From the NCBI RefSeq assembly GCF_000282195.1, contig NZ_AKJT01000007.1, forward strand, positions 26,834 to 90,833: DNA of 64,000 nt, read 5' to 3'. The DNA comes from Pseudomonas sp. GM18. Lineage in GTDB: Bacteria > Pseudomonadota > Gammaproteobacteria > Pseudomonadales > Pseudomonadaceae. The notes under the pieces were generated by a model, which ran no database searches, was not told the origin of the DNA, and saw nothing but the letters and a program-made list of their open reading frames with translations. A program made the position numbers and the translations under genes. Below are positions 26,550 through 36,010 of the stretch, piece after piece. Position 1 is the first letter of the stretch, and each line of letters opens with the position of its first letter.

Positions 26550-27344
26550 TCACTCTTTATAAGCCGTATCGCTACGCTCCAACTGCCGAATCAGCGCATT
26601 CCAGTGGCGGGCAACACCCGGCCCGTCACCACTCTTGAACACCTCGGCCTGCTTCTCGACCTTGGCCACCACTTCGGCTGGCGGGAAGATCAGTTCGGCA
26701 TTGCTACCCGCCTGTGCCGCGATCTGAATAGTGCAGGCGCGCTCCAGTACGTGCAGTTGCTGGAACGCATGCTCGACGCTGATGCCCGCCGTCAACAACC
26801 CATGATTGCGCAGGATCAACACGCTCTTGTCGCCCAAATCTGCCACCAGCCGCTCGCGCTCGTCCAGGTCCAGCGCAATGCCTTCGTAACCGTGATAAGC
26901 CACCCGCCCGGAAAAACCAATGGAATGCTGAGAGATCGGCAGCAGGCCGTCGCGCTGGGCGGACACGGCGATGCCGTCGCGGGTGTGGGTGTGCAGGACG
27001 GCTTGCAGATCGGGGCGGGCGCCGTGAATGGCACTGTGGATCACATAACCGGCGTAGTTGATACCGAGCCCGGTCGGGTCGTCGACGATAGTGCCGTCGA
27101 TGTCGACCTTGACCAGATTAGAGGCGGTGATTTCATCGAACAACAAGCCGAAGGCGTTGATCAGGAAATGCTCGTCGGGGCCCGGCACCCGCGCGGAAAA
27201 GTGCGTGTAGATGTGATCGGTCCACTTGAACAAAGCCGCCAGCCGATAGGCCGCGGCCAGCTTCACACGCACTTCCCATTCTTCGGGGCTGACGCGCTGG
27301 CGAACATTTTTCGAGACGCTGGATAGCGGGCTGACGCTGCTCAT
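26550..27344 (-). CDS. class II aldolase/adducin family protein
   Basis: 264 residues of the zinc-dependent class II aldolase/adducin fold. Metal-binding histidines are seen in AVLHTHTRDGIA (H-x-H) and in LILRNHGLLTAG. The protein begins QRVSPEEWEVRVKLAAAYRLAALFKWTDHIYTHFSARVPG, typical of the adducin-like group rather than of fuculose aldolase. Its reaction is unknown; relatives act as aldolases, decarboxylases or dehydratases on small hydroxy acids. In this region it could process the carbon skeleton left after C-S cleavage, which is inference from position only. Confidence 0.82.
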   Translation of the reverse strand: MSSVSPLSSVSKNVRQRVSPEEWEVRVKLAAAYRLAALFKWTDHIYTHFSARVPGPDEHFLINAFGLLFDEITASNLVKVDIDGTIVDDPTGLGINYAGYVIHSAIHGARPDLQAVLHTHTRDGIAVSAQRDGLLPISQHSIGFSGRVAYHGYEGIALDLDERERLVADLGDKSVLILRNHGLLTAGISVEHAFQQLHVLERACTIQIAAQAGSNAELIFPPAEVVAKVEKQAEVFKSGDGPGVARHWNALIRQLERSDTAYKE

Positions 27345-27464
27345 GGCAAAACTTCCTGGATGGCCTTAAGGATCTCCAGCAAGCCTAGGGGAAGGCAAAA
27401 AATAATAAAAAGCACATTTTAATCTAAGCTAATTATTATTTTTTTTTATTATAAATACCCCCTC

Positions 27465-28370
27465 TCACGCCGCGCTCTTGATCTTCTGCAGCGATCCGGC
27501 GACCAGTTTTCCAAAGGCGTCGACCGGCCCTTGCAGGTTGCCGAGAAAATGTGGGTAGATCAGCCACAGGTCCATCACCGGTTTGAAATCCTTGAGCGGC
27601 ATCACCGCCAACTGATCGCGGTGGGTGCTGCGCTCCAGCAACGGACGCGGCACCAGCCCTAGGCCCAGGCCATCGGCGACCAGGCCCAACTGCAACTCGG
27701 TACCGAAGGTTTCCAGGTTCACCCGCAGGGCCAGGCCCTGGTCCGACAGGGTTCGTTGCAGCCCGGCGCGGAAGCCGCAACCATCGGGGTTGAGAATCCA
27801 GCCGCTCTGGTAAACGTCGGCGAGTTTGCACGGACGCTTGGGCAACTGCGCCTGGGCGCACACCACCACCAGTTCCATCTTGCCGATCGACTCGCCGACA
27901 ATGTTATCGGGGAAAATCTTCCCGGCCGGGAACAGCGCGGCCGCCGCGTCGAGTTCACCGCGTTCGATTTTGCCGACCAATTGACTGCCCCACCCCGTGG
28001 CCACCTGGGCGCGCAATTCGGGGTATTCGATTCGCAAGTGCTTGAGTGCATCGAGCAGCACCACATCGCCGATGGTTTGCGGAACGCCCAGGCGCAACAG
28101 CCCGGTGGGCGGCGCGTCGGTGGCGACCAGTTCGCGCAAGGCGTCCATTTCCCGCAGGATCAACCGGCACTGCTCGTACACCCGCGTGCCAATCAGCGTG
28201 GGCTTGAGCGGCTTGGTGTTGCGGTCGAACAACTCCACGCCCAACGCCTGCTCGAAGTTCTGCACACGCCGCGTGATGGCGGGTTGAGTCAGCTGCAGCG
28301 ACTCGGCGGCATGGCTGATGGACTGGCAACGAATCACTTCGACAAAGGCGTCGATATCATCAATTTTCAT
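27465..28370 (-). CDS. LysR family transcriptional regulator
   Basis: 301 residues. The helix-turn-helix part (IDDIDAFVEVIRCQSISHAAESLQLTQPAITRRVQNFEQALG, residues 3-44) and the effector-binding domain are complete. ATG 28370 matches the family start. It is divergent from the 3-mercaptopropionate dioxygenase/rhodanese pair, the same arrangement as PA2601-PA2603 in P. aeruginosa as I recall it, so it most likely controls that pair. An AT-rich 120-bp gap separates it from the aldolase gene on the same strand. Confidence 0.88.
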   Translation of the reverse strand: MKIDDIDAFVEVIRCQSISHAAESLQLTQPAITRRVQNFEQALGVELFDRNTKPLKPTLIGTRVYEQCRLILREMDALRELVATDAPPTGLLRLGVPQTIGDVVLLDALKHLRIEYPELRAQVATGWGSQLVGKIERGELDAAAALFPAGKIFPDNIVGESIGKMELVVVCAQAQLPKRPCKLADVYQSGWILNPDGCGFRAGLQRTLSDQGLALRVNLETFGTELQLGLVADGLGLGLVPRPLLERSTHRDQLAVMPLKDFKPVMDLWLIYPHFLGNLQGPVDAFGKLVAGSLQKIKSAA

Positions 28371-28500
28371 TTGGCCCGCACATAGAGAACAGTCAATAAG
28401 ATGTCTGAAAAGCATAGTTCCATTAGTGATATCTGGATAGCCCGGCACGCCTATCGATAACGTCTAACGCTATGCACAAGGGTTCTAAATTCCTTTCAGC

Positions 28501-28527
28501 TATAACCTAATCATTAAAAAATAGCAT
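28501..28527 (+). promoter_or_regulatory. TATAACCTAAT box upstream of the thiol dioxygenase
   Basis: TATAACCTAATCATTAAAAA begins 90 bp before the dioxygenase start in the divergent interval with the LysR gene. It is nearly the same as the box at 22543. Candidate site for a shared sulfur regulator or for the adjacent LysR protein. Confidence 0.4.
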
Positions 28528-28590
28528 ATTAAGCAAAATCATTATGCTTAAATCATGGCATCACTTTTCAACACGGACGATGGAATCGCC

Positions 28591-29199
28591 ATGACCCAGA
28601 CCCGACATCCGGAAAGACTCAGAGCATTCATAGGTGCCTTGGCGGAACTGATCGACAGCAACCCCCGCGAAGGCGATTTACTGCACCGTGGCGGCAAGCT
28701 GCTCGCCCAACTGGTCAGCCATGACGACTGGTTGCCCGAAGACTTTGCCCGGCCAGACCCGGAGCGCTATCAGCAATACCTGCTGCATGCCGACTCACGA
28801 CAGCGTTTCAGTGTCGTCAGTTTTGTCTGGGGGCCGGGGCAAAGCACGCCGATCCATGACCATCGGGTGTGGGGGCTGATCGGCATGTTGCGCGGCGCCG
28901 AGTATTCGCAAGGGTTCGAACGTCGCGCCGACGGCACATTGGTGGCCGAGGGCAACCGGGTTCAACTGTTACCCGGTCAGGTCGAAGCCGTATCGCCCCG
29001 GGTCGGCGACATTCATCAAGTCAGCAACGCCTACAACGATCAGGTTTCCATCAGCATCCATGTCTATGGCGCCAACATCGGCGCCGTGCGCCGCGCGGTG
29101 TACCAGCCAGATGGCAGCGAGAAACTGTTCATCTCCGGTTATTCCAACACCGTCCTCCCCAATATCTGGGATGTGTCCAAAGAGAGCCAAGCCCTATGA
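28591..29199 (+). CDS. 3-mercaptopropionate dioxygenase (cysteine dioxygenase family)
   Basis: 202 residues, a cupin non-haem iron enzyme that adds O2 to a thiol to form a sulfinate. Iron ligands are H89, H91 and H142. The S155-H157-Y159 triad and R168 fall at the positions I remember for the P. aeruginosa 3-mercaptopropionate dioxygenase PA2602, which it resembles nearly end to end. The Arg position distinguishes these enzymes from mammalian cysteine dioxygenase. ATG 28591 gives the same N-terminal length as PA2602; an ATG at 28555 is possible but unsupported. Its stop overlaps the start of the rhodanese gene (ATGA). Confidence 0.88.
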   Translation: MTQTRHPERLRAFIGALAELIDSNPREGDLLHRGGKLLAQLVSHDDWLPEDFARPDPERYQQYLLHADSRQRFSVVSFVWGPGQSTPIHDHRVWGLIGMLRGAEYSQGFERRADGTLVAEGNRVQLLPGQVEAVSPRVGDIHQVSNAYNDQVSISIHVYGANIGAVRRAVYQPDGSEKLFISGYSNTVLPNIWDVSKESQAL

Positions 29200-30779
29200 G
29201 CACTGCACTCACCCGTTCCTACTCCGAGATCCGCCAGGCACTGCTGAACCGTGAAGAACTGGCGTTAGTGGATGTGCGCGAAGAAGCCCCCTTCGCCGAA
29301 GCGCACCCACTGTTTGCGGCCAACATTCCGCTGTCCAGGCTCGAGCTTGAGGTGTACTCGCGGATTCCCCGGCGAAATACGCCGGTGACGGTCTACGACA
29401 ACGGCGAAGGCCTGGCGAGCATCGCCGTGCAGCGCTTGCAGGATCTGGGCTATATCAATGTCAGCCTGCTCAAAGGGGGCCTGGAAGGTTGGCGCATCAA
29501 TGGCGGCGAGTTGTTCATCGACGTCAATGTGCCGAGCAAAGCCTTTGGCGAGCTGGTGGAAAGCCAGCGTCATACACCGTCTTTGGCGGCGGAAGAAGTT
29601 CAAGCGTTGCTCGACAGCGAGGCCGACGTGGTGGTGCTCGACGCCCGGCGTTTTGATGAATACCAGACCATGAGCATTCCCACCGGCATCAGCGTACCGG
29701 GAGCGGAGTTGGTGCTGCGTGCCCGGGAGCTGGCGCCGGATCCGGCGACCCGCATTATCGTCAACTGCGCCGGGCGCACCCGCAGCATTATCGGCACGCA
29801 GTCGTTGATCAACGCCGGCATCGCCAACCCGGTTTCAGCCTTGCGCAACGGCACCATCGGTTGGACCCTCGCCGGTCAAACCCTGGAACACGGCCAGTCA
29901 CGCCGATTTGCGCCGACCAGCGAAGAGCATCGGCACATCGCCGCCCGCGATGCCCGTCGCGTCGCCGACAAAGCACTGGTGGGCCGTGCCACCCTGGCCG
30001 ACCTGCAACGCTGGCAACAGGAATCGAGCCGCAGCACTTACCTGTTCGACGTGCGCACCCCGGAAGAATTCGAGACCAGTCACCTGCCCGCTTCCCGCTC
30101 CACGCCCGGCGGCCAACTGGTGCAGGAAACCGATCACTTCGCCAGTGTGCGCGGCGCGCGCCTGGTGCTGGTCGACGACGATGGCGTGCGCGCCAACATG
30201 TCAGCCTCCTGGCTCGCGCAACTGGGCTGGGAGGTGCATGTGCTGGATGACTTGCAGGCTGCGCATTTCAGTGAAAAAGGTGCGTGGAAGGCGCCGGTTC
30301 CCACGCCGCCGCAGGCCGAAGAAATCAGCACTGAAACCCTGTCTCAATGGCTGACCGAGGGTGACAGCGTGGTGCTGGATTTCACCAGCAGCGCCAACTA
30401 CGTGAAGCGCCATATCCCCGGCGCGTGGTGGGCATTGCGCGGGCAACTGCGTGAAGCCCTGGCCAAGGTGCCGCCGGCGCAGCGGTATGTGCTGACCTGC
30501 GGCAGCAGCCAATTGGCGCGGTTGGCGGTCGCCGAGGTCGAGGCCTTGACCGGCAAAACGGTGTTTCTGCTGCGCGACGGCACCGCCAGCTGGATCGCCG
30601 CGCAACTGCCGCTGGAGCACGGCGAAACTCATCTGGCTTCGCCGCGCATCGACCGCTATCGCCGCCCTTACGAGGGCACCGACAACCCGCGTGAAGCGAT
30701 GCAGGCTTATCTGGATTGGGAATTCGGCCTGGTAGAGCAGTTGGCCCGCGACGGCACCCATGGCTTTTTTGTGATCTGA
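29196..30779 (+). CDS. four-domain rhodanese (thiosulfate sulfurtransferase-like)
   Basis: 527 residues made of four rhodanese domains (about 6-108, 128-230, 264-355 and 376-472) plus a C-terminal tail. Domain 2 keeps the catalytic loop with C191 (NCAGRTRS), and domain 4 keeps C435 (TCGSSQLA). Domains 1 and 3 have Asp at the matching place (YDNGEG at D68; VDDDGV near D327), so they cannot carry persulfide. It should transfer sulfane sulfur, for example to cyanide or thiols. Start ATG 29196 overlaps the dioxygenase stop by 4 bp, so the two are co-translated and probably work on the same organosulfur pathway. Confidence 0.88.
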   Translation: MSTALTRSYSEIRQALLNREELALVDVREEAPFAEAHPLFAANIPLSRLELEVYSRIPRRNTPVTVYDNGEGLASIAVQRLQDLGYINVSLLKGGLEGWRINGGELFIDVNVPSKAFGELVESQRHTPSLAAEEVQALLDSEADVVVLDARRFDEYQTMSIPTGISVPGAELVLRARELAPDPATRIIVNCAGRTRSIIGTQSLINAGIANPVSALRNGTIGWTLAGQTLEHGQSRRFAPTSEEHRHIAARDARRVADKALVGRATLADLQRWQQESSRSTYLFDVRTPEEFETSHLPASRSTPGGQLVQETDHFASVRGARLVLVDDDGVRANMSASWLAQLGWEVHVLDDLQAAHFSEKGAWKAPVPTPPQAEEISTETLSQWLTEGDSVVLDFTSSANYVKRHIPGAWWALRGQLREALAKVPPAQRYVLTCGSSQLARLAVAEVEALTGKTVFLLRDGTASWIAAQLPLEHGETHLASPRIDRYRRPYEGTDNPREAMQAYLDWEFGLVEQLARDGTHGFFVI

Positions 30780-30834
30780 TTTTTTCAACCGCGACGCATT
30801 TTTTGTAGAAGCTGCCGAAGACTGCGTTCGGCCG

Positions 30835-30977
30835 TAGCAGCTGTCGAGCTTGCGAGGCTGCGTTCGGCTGCGAAGCAGTCGTGAATCCGGCTAGTGCGGT
30901 CTGTCTGTCACACCGCAATCACTGGTTTGACGACTGCTGCGCAGCCGAACGCAGCCTCGCAAGCTCGACAGCTGCTA
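30835..30977. repeat. 143-bp REP-like element with 48-bp inverted arms, copy 1
   Basis: Left arm 30835-30882 begins TAGCAGCTGTCGAGCTTGCG. The right arm 30930-30977 is its reverse complement with one mismatch in 48. The 47-bp middle begins GAATCCGGCT. The same arms and middle return at 34588-34744. This fits the paired REP (REPIN) elements dispersed in fluorescent pseudomonads. Confidence 0.9.
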
Positions 30978-30979
30978 CG

Positions 30980-31013
30980 GCCGAACGCAGCCTCGCAAGC
31001 TCGACAGCTGCTA
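30980..31013. repeat. solo arm of the same REP-like repeat
   Basis: GCCGAACGCAGCCTCGCAAG... through GACAGCTGCTA repeats the right arm of the preceding element directly downstream of it. Confidence 0.8.
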
Positions 31014-31061
31014 CAGATCGAGTTACGGCTTAAGTGAAGAGCCACCTGACATTAAATTCGG

Positions 31062-31086
31062 ACCGACCCCTTTCTCCAGGCGGAGG
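31062..31086 (+). promoter_or_regulatory. conserved leader element, copy B
   Basis: ACCGACCCC (31062-31070), five bases, then CCAGGCGGAGG (31076-31086), the same as at 22767 and 37184 with one change. Here CCAGGCGG can pair with CCGCCTGG at 31106-31113, forming a hairpin whose distal arm runs into the TGGAG ribosome-binding site (31111-31115) of the next gene. Translational control is possible but unproven. Confidence 0.5.
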
Positions 31087-31124
31087 TGCCCTGAAACAGC
31101 AAGACCCGCCTGGAGCATGCCGTT

Positions 31125-32093
31125 ATGCGCATCACCCTGCCTTTCAAATCGCTACTGCTGGCCGTCGCCCTCAGCCTCGGCACCACGGCGCAAGCCGCCG
31201 ACCTGCAACCGCTGCGGGTGGCCAATCAGAAGTCCACGCTCAAGGTGCTGCTGGAGGTGTCCGGCGAGCTGAAGAATGTGCCCTACGAAATCCAGTTCTC
31301 CGAGTTCCCCGCCGCCGCGCCGTTGGGCGAGGCGCTGAATGCCGGCGCGGTGGACATCGGCGGCCTGGGCGATGCGCCCTACGTGTTTGCCCTCGGGGCC
31401 GGTGCGCCGCTCAAAGTCGTCAGCATCGTGCATTTCGAGGGTCGCTATACCACGGCGATTCTCGCGCCCAAGGACTCACCGCTGAACGACGCCCGCGACC
31501 TCAAGGGCAAGCGGATTGTCACCACCCGCGGCTCCATCGGTCACTTCCTGGCGATCAAGGCCTTGCGCAATGTCGGCCTGAGCACCCAGGACGTGCAGTT
31601 CATTTACCTGCTGCCGAGCGAGTCGCGCATTTTGCTGGACAACGGCAGCGCCGACGCCTGGTCGACCTGGGACCCTTACACCACCATTGCCACCACGCAG
31701 AGCCAGGCCAAGGTGCTGGTCAGCGGCGACACCCTGCTGACCAATCACTTGTACCTGGCCGCCACCCGCCAGGCCATCACCGACAAACGCCAGCAACTCG
31801 ACGACTTCGTTGCCCGCATCGATCGCGCCTACCGCTGGACCAACGCCCATCCCGAGGAGTTTGCCGCCGCCCAGGCGCAAGTCACCGGCTTGCCGCTGGC
31901 GGTGCACCTGGCGGTGGCCAAAGCCACACACATAGCGCCGGTAGCGATTGACGATCAGGTCATCAGCGGCCTGCAAACCACCGCGGACATCTATCAGCAG
32001 GAAGGCATTCTCAGCAAACACATCGATGTCTCCCAAGGCTTCGACAAAAGCTTCAACGCCCCGCGGGCGCAACTTAACCAGGCATCGCGCTAA
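31125..32093 (+). CDS. sulfonate-type ABC transporter substrate-binding protein (SsuA-like)
   Basis: 322 residues with a Sec signal peptide ([18 protein letters not shown]). The mature protein matches SsuA-type binding proteins ([68 protein letters not shown]). No permease or ATPase is encoded next to it, so it may feed the SsuBC-like transporter at 20.7-22.4 kb. It is 28 bp upstream of a DszA-type monooxygenase gene and probably shares its transcript. ATG 31125 has TGGAG 9 bases upstream. Confidence 0.87.
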   Translation: MRITLPFKSLLLAVALSLGTTAQAADLQPLRVANQKSTLKVLLEVSGELKNVPYEIQFSEFPAAAPLGEALNAGAVDIGGLGDAPYVFALGAGAPLKVVSIVHFEGRYTTAILAPKDSPLNDARDLKGKRIVTTRGSIGHFLAIKALRNVGLSTQDVQFIYLLPSESRILLDNGSADAWSTWDPYTTIATTQSQAKVLVSGDTLLTNHLYLAATRQAITDKRQQLDDFVARIDRAYRWTNAHPEEFAAAQAQVTGLPLAVHLAVAKATHIAPVAIDDQVISGLQTTADIYQQEGILSKHIDVSQGFDKSFNAPRAQLNQASR

Positions 32094-32121
32094 CGATGCG
32101 ACGGATTCAGGAGTAGAAACC

Positions 32122-33504
32122 ATGAGCAAACAACGTCAACTGAAACTCGGTGCGATGGTCCATGGCGTCGGTCATGGCTGGGGCGAATGGCGCCACCCGC
32201 AGGCCCTGGCCAACGCCAGCGTGAATTTCGGCTTCTATAAACAACAAACGCAATTGGCTGAAGCGGCGAAGTTCGACTTCGTGTTCATCGCCGACAGCCT
32301 GCACATCCACGAGAAGTCCAGCCCGCACTACCTCAACCGCTTCGAACCATTGACCATCCTCTCGGCCCTGGCCGCGACCACTCAGCACATTGGCTTGGTG
32401 GCGACCGTCACCGTCAGTTACACCGAACCGTTCCAGGTCGCCCGCCAGTTTGCCTCGCTGGACCATATCAGTGGCGGTCGCGCCGGATGGAACGTGGTCA
32501 CGTCGTGGCTCAGCGGCACCGCCGACAACTTCGGTAAGGCCGAGCACCCGCCCCACGCCGTGCGCTACCGCATCGCCAAGGAGCACGTGGCGGTGGTCAA
32601 GGGTTTGTGGGATTCCTGGGAGGACGACGCCTTCGCCTACAACAAACAAAGCGGCGAGTTTTTCACCCCCGGCAAGTTGCATGCCCTGGAGCACAAGGGT
32701 GAATTCTTCTCGGTGAAAGGCCCGCTCAACATCGCCCGCTCGCAACAAGGTCAGCCGGTGATTTTCCAGGCCGGCACCTCTGAGGACGGCCGTAACTTCG
32801 CCGCCGAAAATTCCGATGCGATTTTCGTCAGCGCCGAGGGCTTCGACGAAGCGCGCGCCTACTATCAAGACTTGAAAAAACGCGCCAACGGCTTTGGCCG
32901 CGACGCACAAAAGCTGTCGATCCTGCCCGGCATCCGTCCGATCGTTGGCCGCGATGAAGTGGAAGTTGAAAGCCGCTATCAGCAGGCGGTGGAGCTGGTG
33001 AGCATCGAAGATGCCATCGTCGCGCTCGGCCGGCCGTTCAATGACCATGACTTCAGCCAATACCCGTTGGACGCACCGTTCCCCGAACTGGGCGACCTGG
33101 GCTCCAACAGCCAGAGAGGCGGCTCGGACCGGATCAAGCAACTGGCCAAAGACGAAGGCCTGACCTTGCGCGAAGTGGCCCTGCGCTTCTCCCGGCCACG
33201 GCGCGATTTTGTCGGCACCCCCGAACAGGTCGCCGATGCCATTCAGCAGTGGTTCGAGGAAGACGCCGCCGACGGTTTCATCATCAATTCGGTGCTGCCG
33301 GACGGTCTGCAGTATTTCACCGAACTCGTGGTGCCGGTCCTGCAGCAGCGCGGGCTGTTTCGCAGTGAGTACAGTGGCAATACCCTGCGCGACAACCTTG
33401 ACCTGCAAGTGCCCGCCAACCGTTACGCGCACGCACCGCTCGAGACTGAAGAAAAAAGCGCGGCCGTGAGCGGATCCTTCGACCCGCTGCTGGCGGCCAT
33501 CTGA
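32122..33504 (+). CDS. FMN-dependent monooxygenase of the NtaA/SnaA/DszA family
   Basis: 460 residues. This luciferase-like subfamily is longer than SsuD and includes nitrilotriacetate monooxygenase A and DszA, which opens sulfones. Landmarks are [53 protein letters not shown] and [24 protein letters not shown]. It needs FMNH2 from a separate reductase not seen here. With SsuA-like proteins on both sides, an organosulfur substrate (sulfone, sulfonate or thioether) is likely but not shown. CAGGAG lies 8 bases before the ATG. Confidence 0.88.
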   Translation: MSKQRQLKLGAMVHGVGHGWGEWRHPQALANASVNFGFYKQQTQLAEAAKFDFVFIADSLHIHEKSSPHYLNRFEPLTILSALAATTQHIGLVATVTVSYTEPFQVARQFASLDHISGGRAGWNVVTSWLSGTADNFGKAEHPPHAVRYRIAKEHVAVVKGLWDSWEDDAFAYNKQSGEFFTPGKLHALEHKGEFFSVKGPLNIARSQQGQPVIFQAGTSEDGRNFAAENSDAIFVSAEGFDEARAYYQDLKKRANGFGRDAQKLSILPGIRPIVGRDEVEVESRYQQAVELVSIEDAIVALGRPFNDHDFSQYPLDAPFPELGDLGSNSQRGGSDRIKQLAKDEGLTLREVALRFSRPRRDFVGTPEQVADAIQQWFEEDAADGFIINSVLPDGLQYFTELVVPVLQQRGLFRSEYSGNTLRDNLDLQVPANRYAHAPLETEEKSAAVSGSFDPLLAAI

Positions 33505-33517
33505 CGAGAGCCTGACC

Positions 33518-34528
33518 ATGACGAAACCGATCACACACGGACACTTCAATCGGCGCGGCTTCCTGGTGGCCAGCTCCATCGCCGTCGGCGCGTTGGGGTT
33601 GTCGTCGCTCGGACTCGCCTCGCGCGCGTTCGCCCAAAGCGCCAACCTTTCAGACCTGACCCTGGGGGTCGCCACCTACCGGGGCCAAGACTCGTACTTC
33701 GTCGAAGACGCCGGCACCGCCACGACGCCTTATAAAGTCGAATATTCGGAGTTCGCGGGTGGCAACCTGATCGTCGAAGCCTTGGCCTCGGGCAGCCTGG
33801 ACCTCGGCAATATGAGTGAGATCCCGCCGATCTTCTCGATCCAGAGCCATCGCCAACCGCGATTGATCGCAGTGCTGCAAGGCGACGTGAACAATCAGGT
33901 GTTCCTGATTCCCAAGGACTCGACAGTCGAGTCGGTCGGGCAGTTGCGCGGCAAACGGGTCGGCTATGTGCGCTCCACCACCTCGCACTATTTTCTGATC
34001 AAGGCGCTGAAGGAACAGGGCCTGACCCTGAACGACATCACGGCGGTGGCGCTCACGCCGCAGGACGGTTTCACCGCGTTCCAGAGTGGCCAGCTCGATG
34101 CCTGGGTGATCTACGGCGTGTTCATTCAGTTGGCGAAATTCCGCAGTGGCGCCCGGGTGCTGAAAACCGCCCTGGGTTACTTGTCCGGCAACTACCTGAT
34201 AGCCGCCCGGCCCGCCGCACTGGAAGACCCGCTGCGCAAGCAGGCGATCCAGGATTACCTGCAACGACAGGCGCGCACGCTGGAATGGATCAACAACAAC
34301 CCCGAACCCTGGGCGACCAAATCGGCGCAACTGCTGGGCGTCGACAAAGCGGTGTTTCTCGACATGTACAACAGCCGCAGCCAACCCTACAAAATCATCG
34401 AAGTGAACGACCAGGCCATCGCCTCGCAACAGGAAGTCGCCGACCTGTTTTTTGATTCCGGCGTGCTGAGCGAGCGACTCGATGTGAGTCCGTTGTGGGA
34501 CAGAAACTTTCGGTTGCTGCCGTTATGA
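33518..34528 (+). CDS. sulfonate-type ABC transporter substrate-binding protein, Tat-exported
   Basis: 336 residues with a twin-arginine signal (NRRGFLVASSIAVGALGLSSLG, cleavage after AFA), so it is probably folded before export. The mature part is an SsuA-like binding protein (VEYSEFAGGNLIVEALASGSLDLGNMSEIPPIFSI, RVGYVRSTTSHYFLIKAL, DAWVIYGVFIQLA). It follows the monooxygenase by 13 bp and closes the three-gene unit binding protein, monooxygenase, binding protein. It has no transporter partner nearby other than the SsuBC-like proteins at 20.7-22.4 kb. Confidence 0.87.
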   Translation: MTKPITHGHFNRRGFLVASSIAVGALGLSSLGLASRAFAQSANLSDLTLGVATYRGQDSYFVEDAGTATTPYKVEYSEFAGGNLIVEALASGSLDLGNMSEIPPIFSIQSHRQPRLIAVLQGDVNNQVFLIPKDSTVESVGQLRGKRVGYVRSTTSHYFLIKALKEQGLTLNDITAVALTPQDGFTAFQSGQLDAWVIYGVFIQLAKFRSGARVLKTALGYLSGNYLIAARPAALEDPLRKQAIQDYLQRQARTLEWINNNPEPWATKSAQLLGVDKAVFLDMYNSRSQPYKIIEVNDQAIASQQEVADLFFDSGVLSERLDVSPLWDRNFRLLPL

Positions 34529-34587
34529 ACCCTGTGGTGTGGAGGCTTGCCCTGATGCCGGCAAGTCAAGCCACGACGCACTGCTTG

Positions 34588-34744
34588 TAGCAGCTGTCGA
34601 GCTTGCGAGGCTGCGTTCGGTGTGGGCCGCATTCGGACGAAGCCGTCGTGAATCCGGCTGACGCGGTCTGCCTGACACGCCGCGAGTTCTGGTTTGACGA
34701 CTGCTTCGCAGCCGAACGCAGCCTCGCAAGCTCGACAGCTGCTA
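34588..34744. repeat. REP-like inverted-repeat element, copy 2
   Basis: Starts TAGCAGCTGTCGAGCTTGCG and ends GACAGCTGCTA like the copy at 30835, with the same GAATCCGGCT middle, but its left arm diverges after about 33 bases and it is 14 bp longer. It fills most of the 294-bp gap between 34529 and 34822, which has no gene. The two copies bracket the three-gene unit at 31.1-34.5 kb. Confidence 0.88.
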
Positions 34745-34822
34745 CAAGCTGAACGCTGCATTCGGCAGCTGCTACGGATCGCATTGCAGCTCTCTCACCT
34801 ACTTTGATCGAGTGAATTCACC

Positions 34823-36010
34823 ATGAGTCTTTCTTCTCAACACGCTCCGCCACTGCGATCGGTCGAAGCGGCCAATTTCGAAGCATTGCTGGAAAGCATC
34901 GGCCAACAACTCGGCGCCACTGCCCACGTTTATGACGAGAGCGGCGCCTTCCCCCATGACAATTTCAAGCTGCTGCATGAGCACGGCCTGGTCGCCCTGA
35001 CCGTACCCAAAGCCCTCGGCGGTGGCGGCGCGAATCTGGCCCAGGCACGCAACACAATCAGCGCAATTGCCAAAGGTGAGCCGTCGACGGCGTTGATTCT
35101 GGTGATGCAGTACATCCAGCATGCGCGCTTGCAGGACAGTAAAAACTGGCCTGAGGCGCTGCGCCTGCAAGTGGCGCAAGACGCAGTCCAACAGGGCGCA
35201 TTGATCAACGCCCTGCGGGTCGAACCCGATCTCGGCACCCCGGCGCGCGGAGGCCTGCCGGCGACCATCGCCCGGCGCACCGCCGCCGGTTGGCGGATCA
35301 GCGGGCGGAAAATCTATTCCACCGGCAGCCATGGCCTGACCTGGTTCAATGTCTGGGCGCGCAGCAACGATGAGGACCCGCTGGTCGGCGCCTGGTTGGT
35401 GCACAAGGACACCCCCGGCATCAGCATCATCGAGGACTGGGATCACTTGGGCATGCGCGCCACCTGCAGTCACGAAGTCGTTTTCGACAATGTGCTGGTG
35501 CCGCTGGACCACGCGGTTAGCGTCAGCCCCTGGAGCGCCCCGCAACCCGAGCTCGATGCTGATGGCTTCCTGTGGATGTCGGTGTTGCTGGCCTCGGTGT
35601 ATGACGGGGTCGCCCAAGCGGCTCGCGACTGGCTGGTGGGCTGGCTGGAAACACGCAAGCCGTCCAACCTCGGCGCGGCGCTCTCGACCCTGCCGCGCTT
35701 TCAGGAAACCGTCGGGCACATAGACACCCTGCTGTTCGCCAACCGCAGCCTGCTCGACGCCGCCGCAAACGGTCACACACCGGCCAGCAATGCGGCGCAG
35801 CTCAAATACCTGGTGACCGGCAACGCCATCCGCGCCGTCGAGCTGGCCATCGAGGCATCCGGCAATCCCGGCCTGTCGCGCCACAATCCGTTGCAACGGC
35901 ATTACCGCGATGTGCTGTGCAGCCGTGTTCACACCCCTCAAAACGATGCCGTTCTACAAGGCGTCGGTAAAGCGGTCTTCGCCCAGCGCCAAGCAAAGGA
36001 GCGCCCATGA
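34823..36010 (+). CDS. acyl-CoA dehydrogenase family flavoprotein (SfnB/DszC-like monooxygenase type)
   Basis: 395 residues with the three-part acyl-CoA dehydrogenase fold: the N-terminal helices (LLHEHGLVALTVPKALGGGG), the central beta domain (ISGRKIYSTGSHGLTWFNVWA, DWDHLGMRATCSHEVVFDNVLVP) and the C-terminal helical bundle. The sequence is nearer to the SfnB/DszC group, which act as flavin-dependent monooxygenases in sulfur metabolism, than to fatty-acid beta-oxidation enzymes. That subgroup call is from pattern memory. The stop overlaps the start of the dehydrogenase gene by 4 bp. Confidence 0.82.
   Translation: MSLSSQHAPPLRSVEAANFEALLESIGQQLGATAHVYDESGAFPHDNFKLLHEHGLVALTVPKALGGGGANLAQARNTISAIAKGEPSTALILVMQYIQHARLQDSKNWPEALRLQVAQDAVQQGALINALRVEPDLGTPARGGLPATIARRTAAGWRISGRKIYSTGSHGLTWFNVWARSNDEDPLVGAWLVHKDTPGISIIEDWDHLGMRATCSHEVVFDNVLVPLDHAVSVSPWSAPQPELDADGFLWMSVLLASVYDGVAQAARDWLVGWLETRKPSNLGAALSTLPRFQETVGHIDTLLFANRSLLDAAANGHTPASNAAQLKYLVTGNAIRAVELAIEASGNPGLSRHNPLQRHYRDVLCSRVHTPQNDAVLQGVGKAVFAQRQAKERP

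Larger units (their letters stand above)
30780..31124. other. 345-bp intergenic region filled with repeats and a leader element
   Basis: No gene. It holds a 143-bp inverted-repeat element (30835-30977), an extra copy of its right arm (30980-31013) and leader element copy B (31062-31086). Confidence 0.8.

Noticed and set aside
30806..31016. Repeats at 30.8-31.0 kb as a CRISPR array
   Set aside because: The repeats are in inverted orientation, of unequal length and without regular spacers, and they recur at 34.6 kb. They fit REP-type elements.
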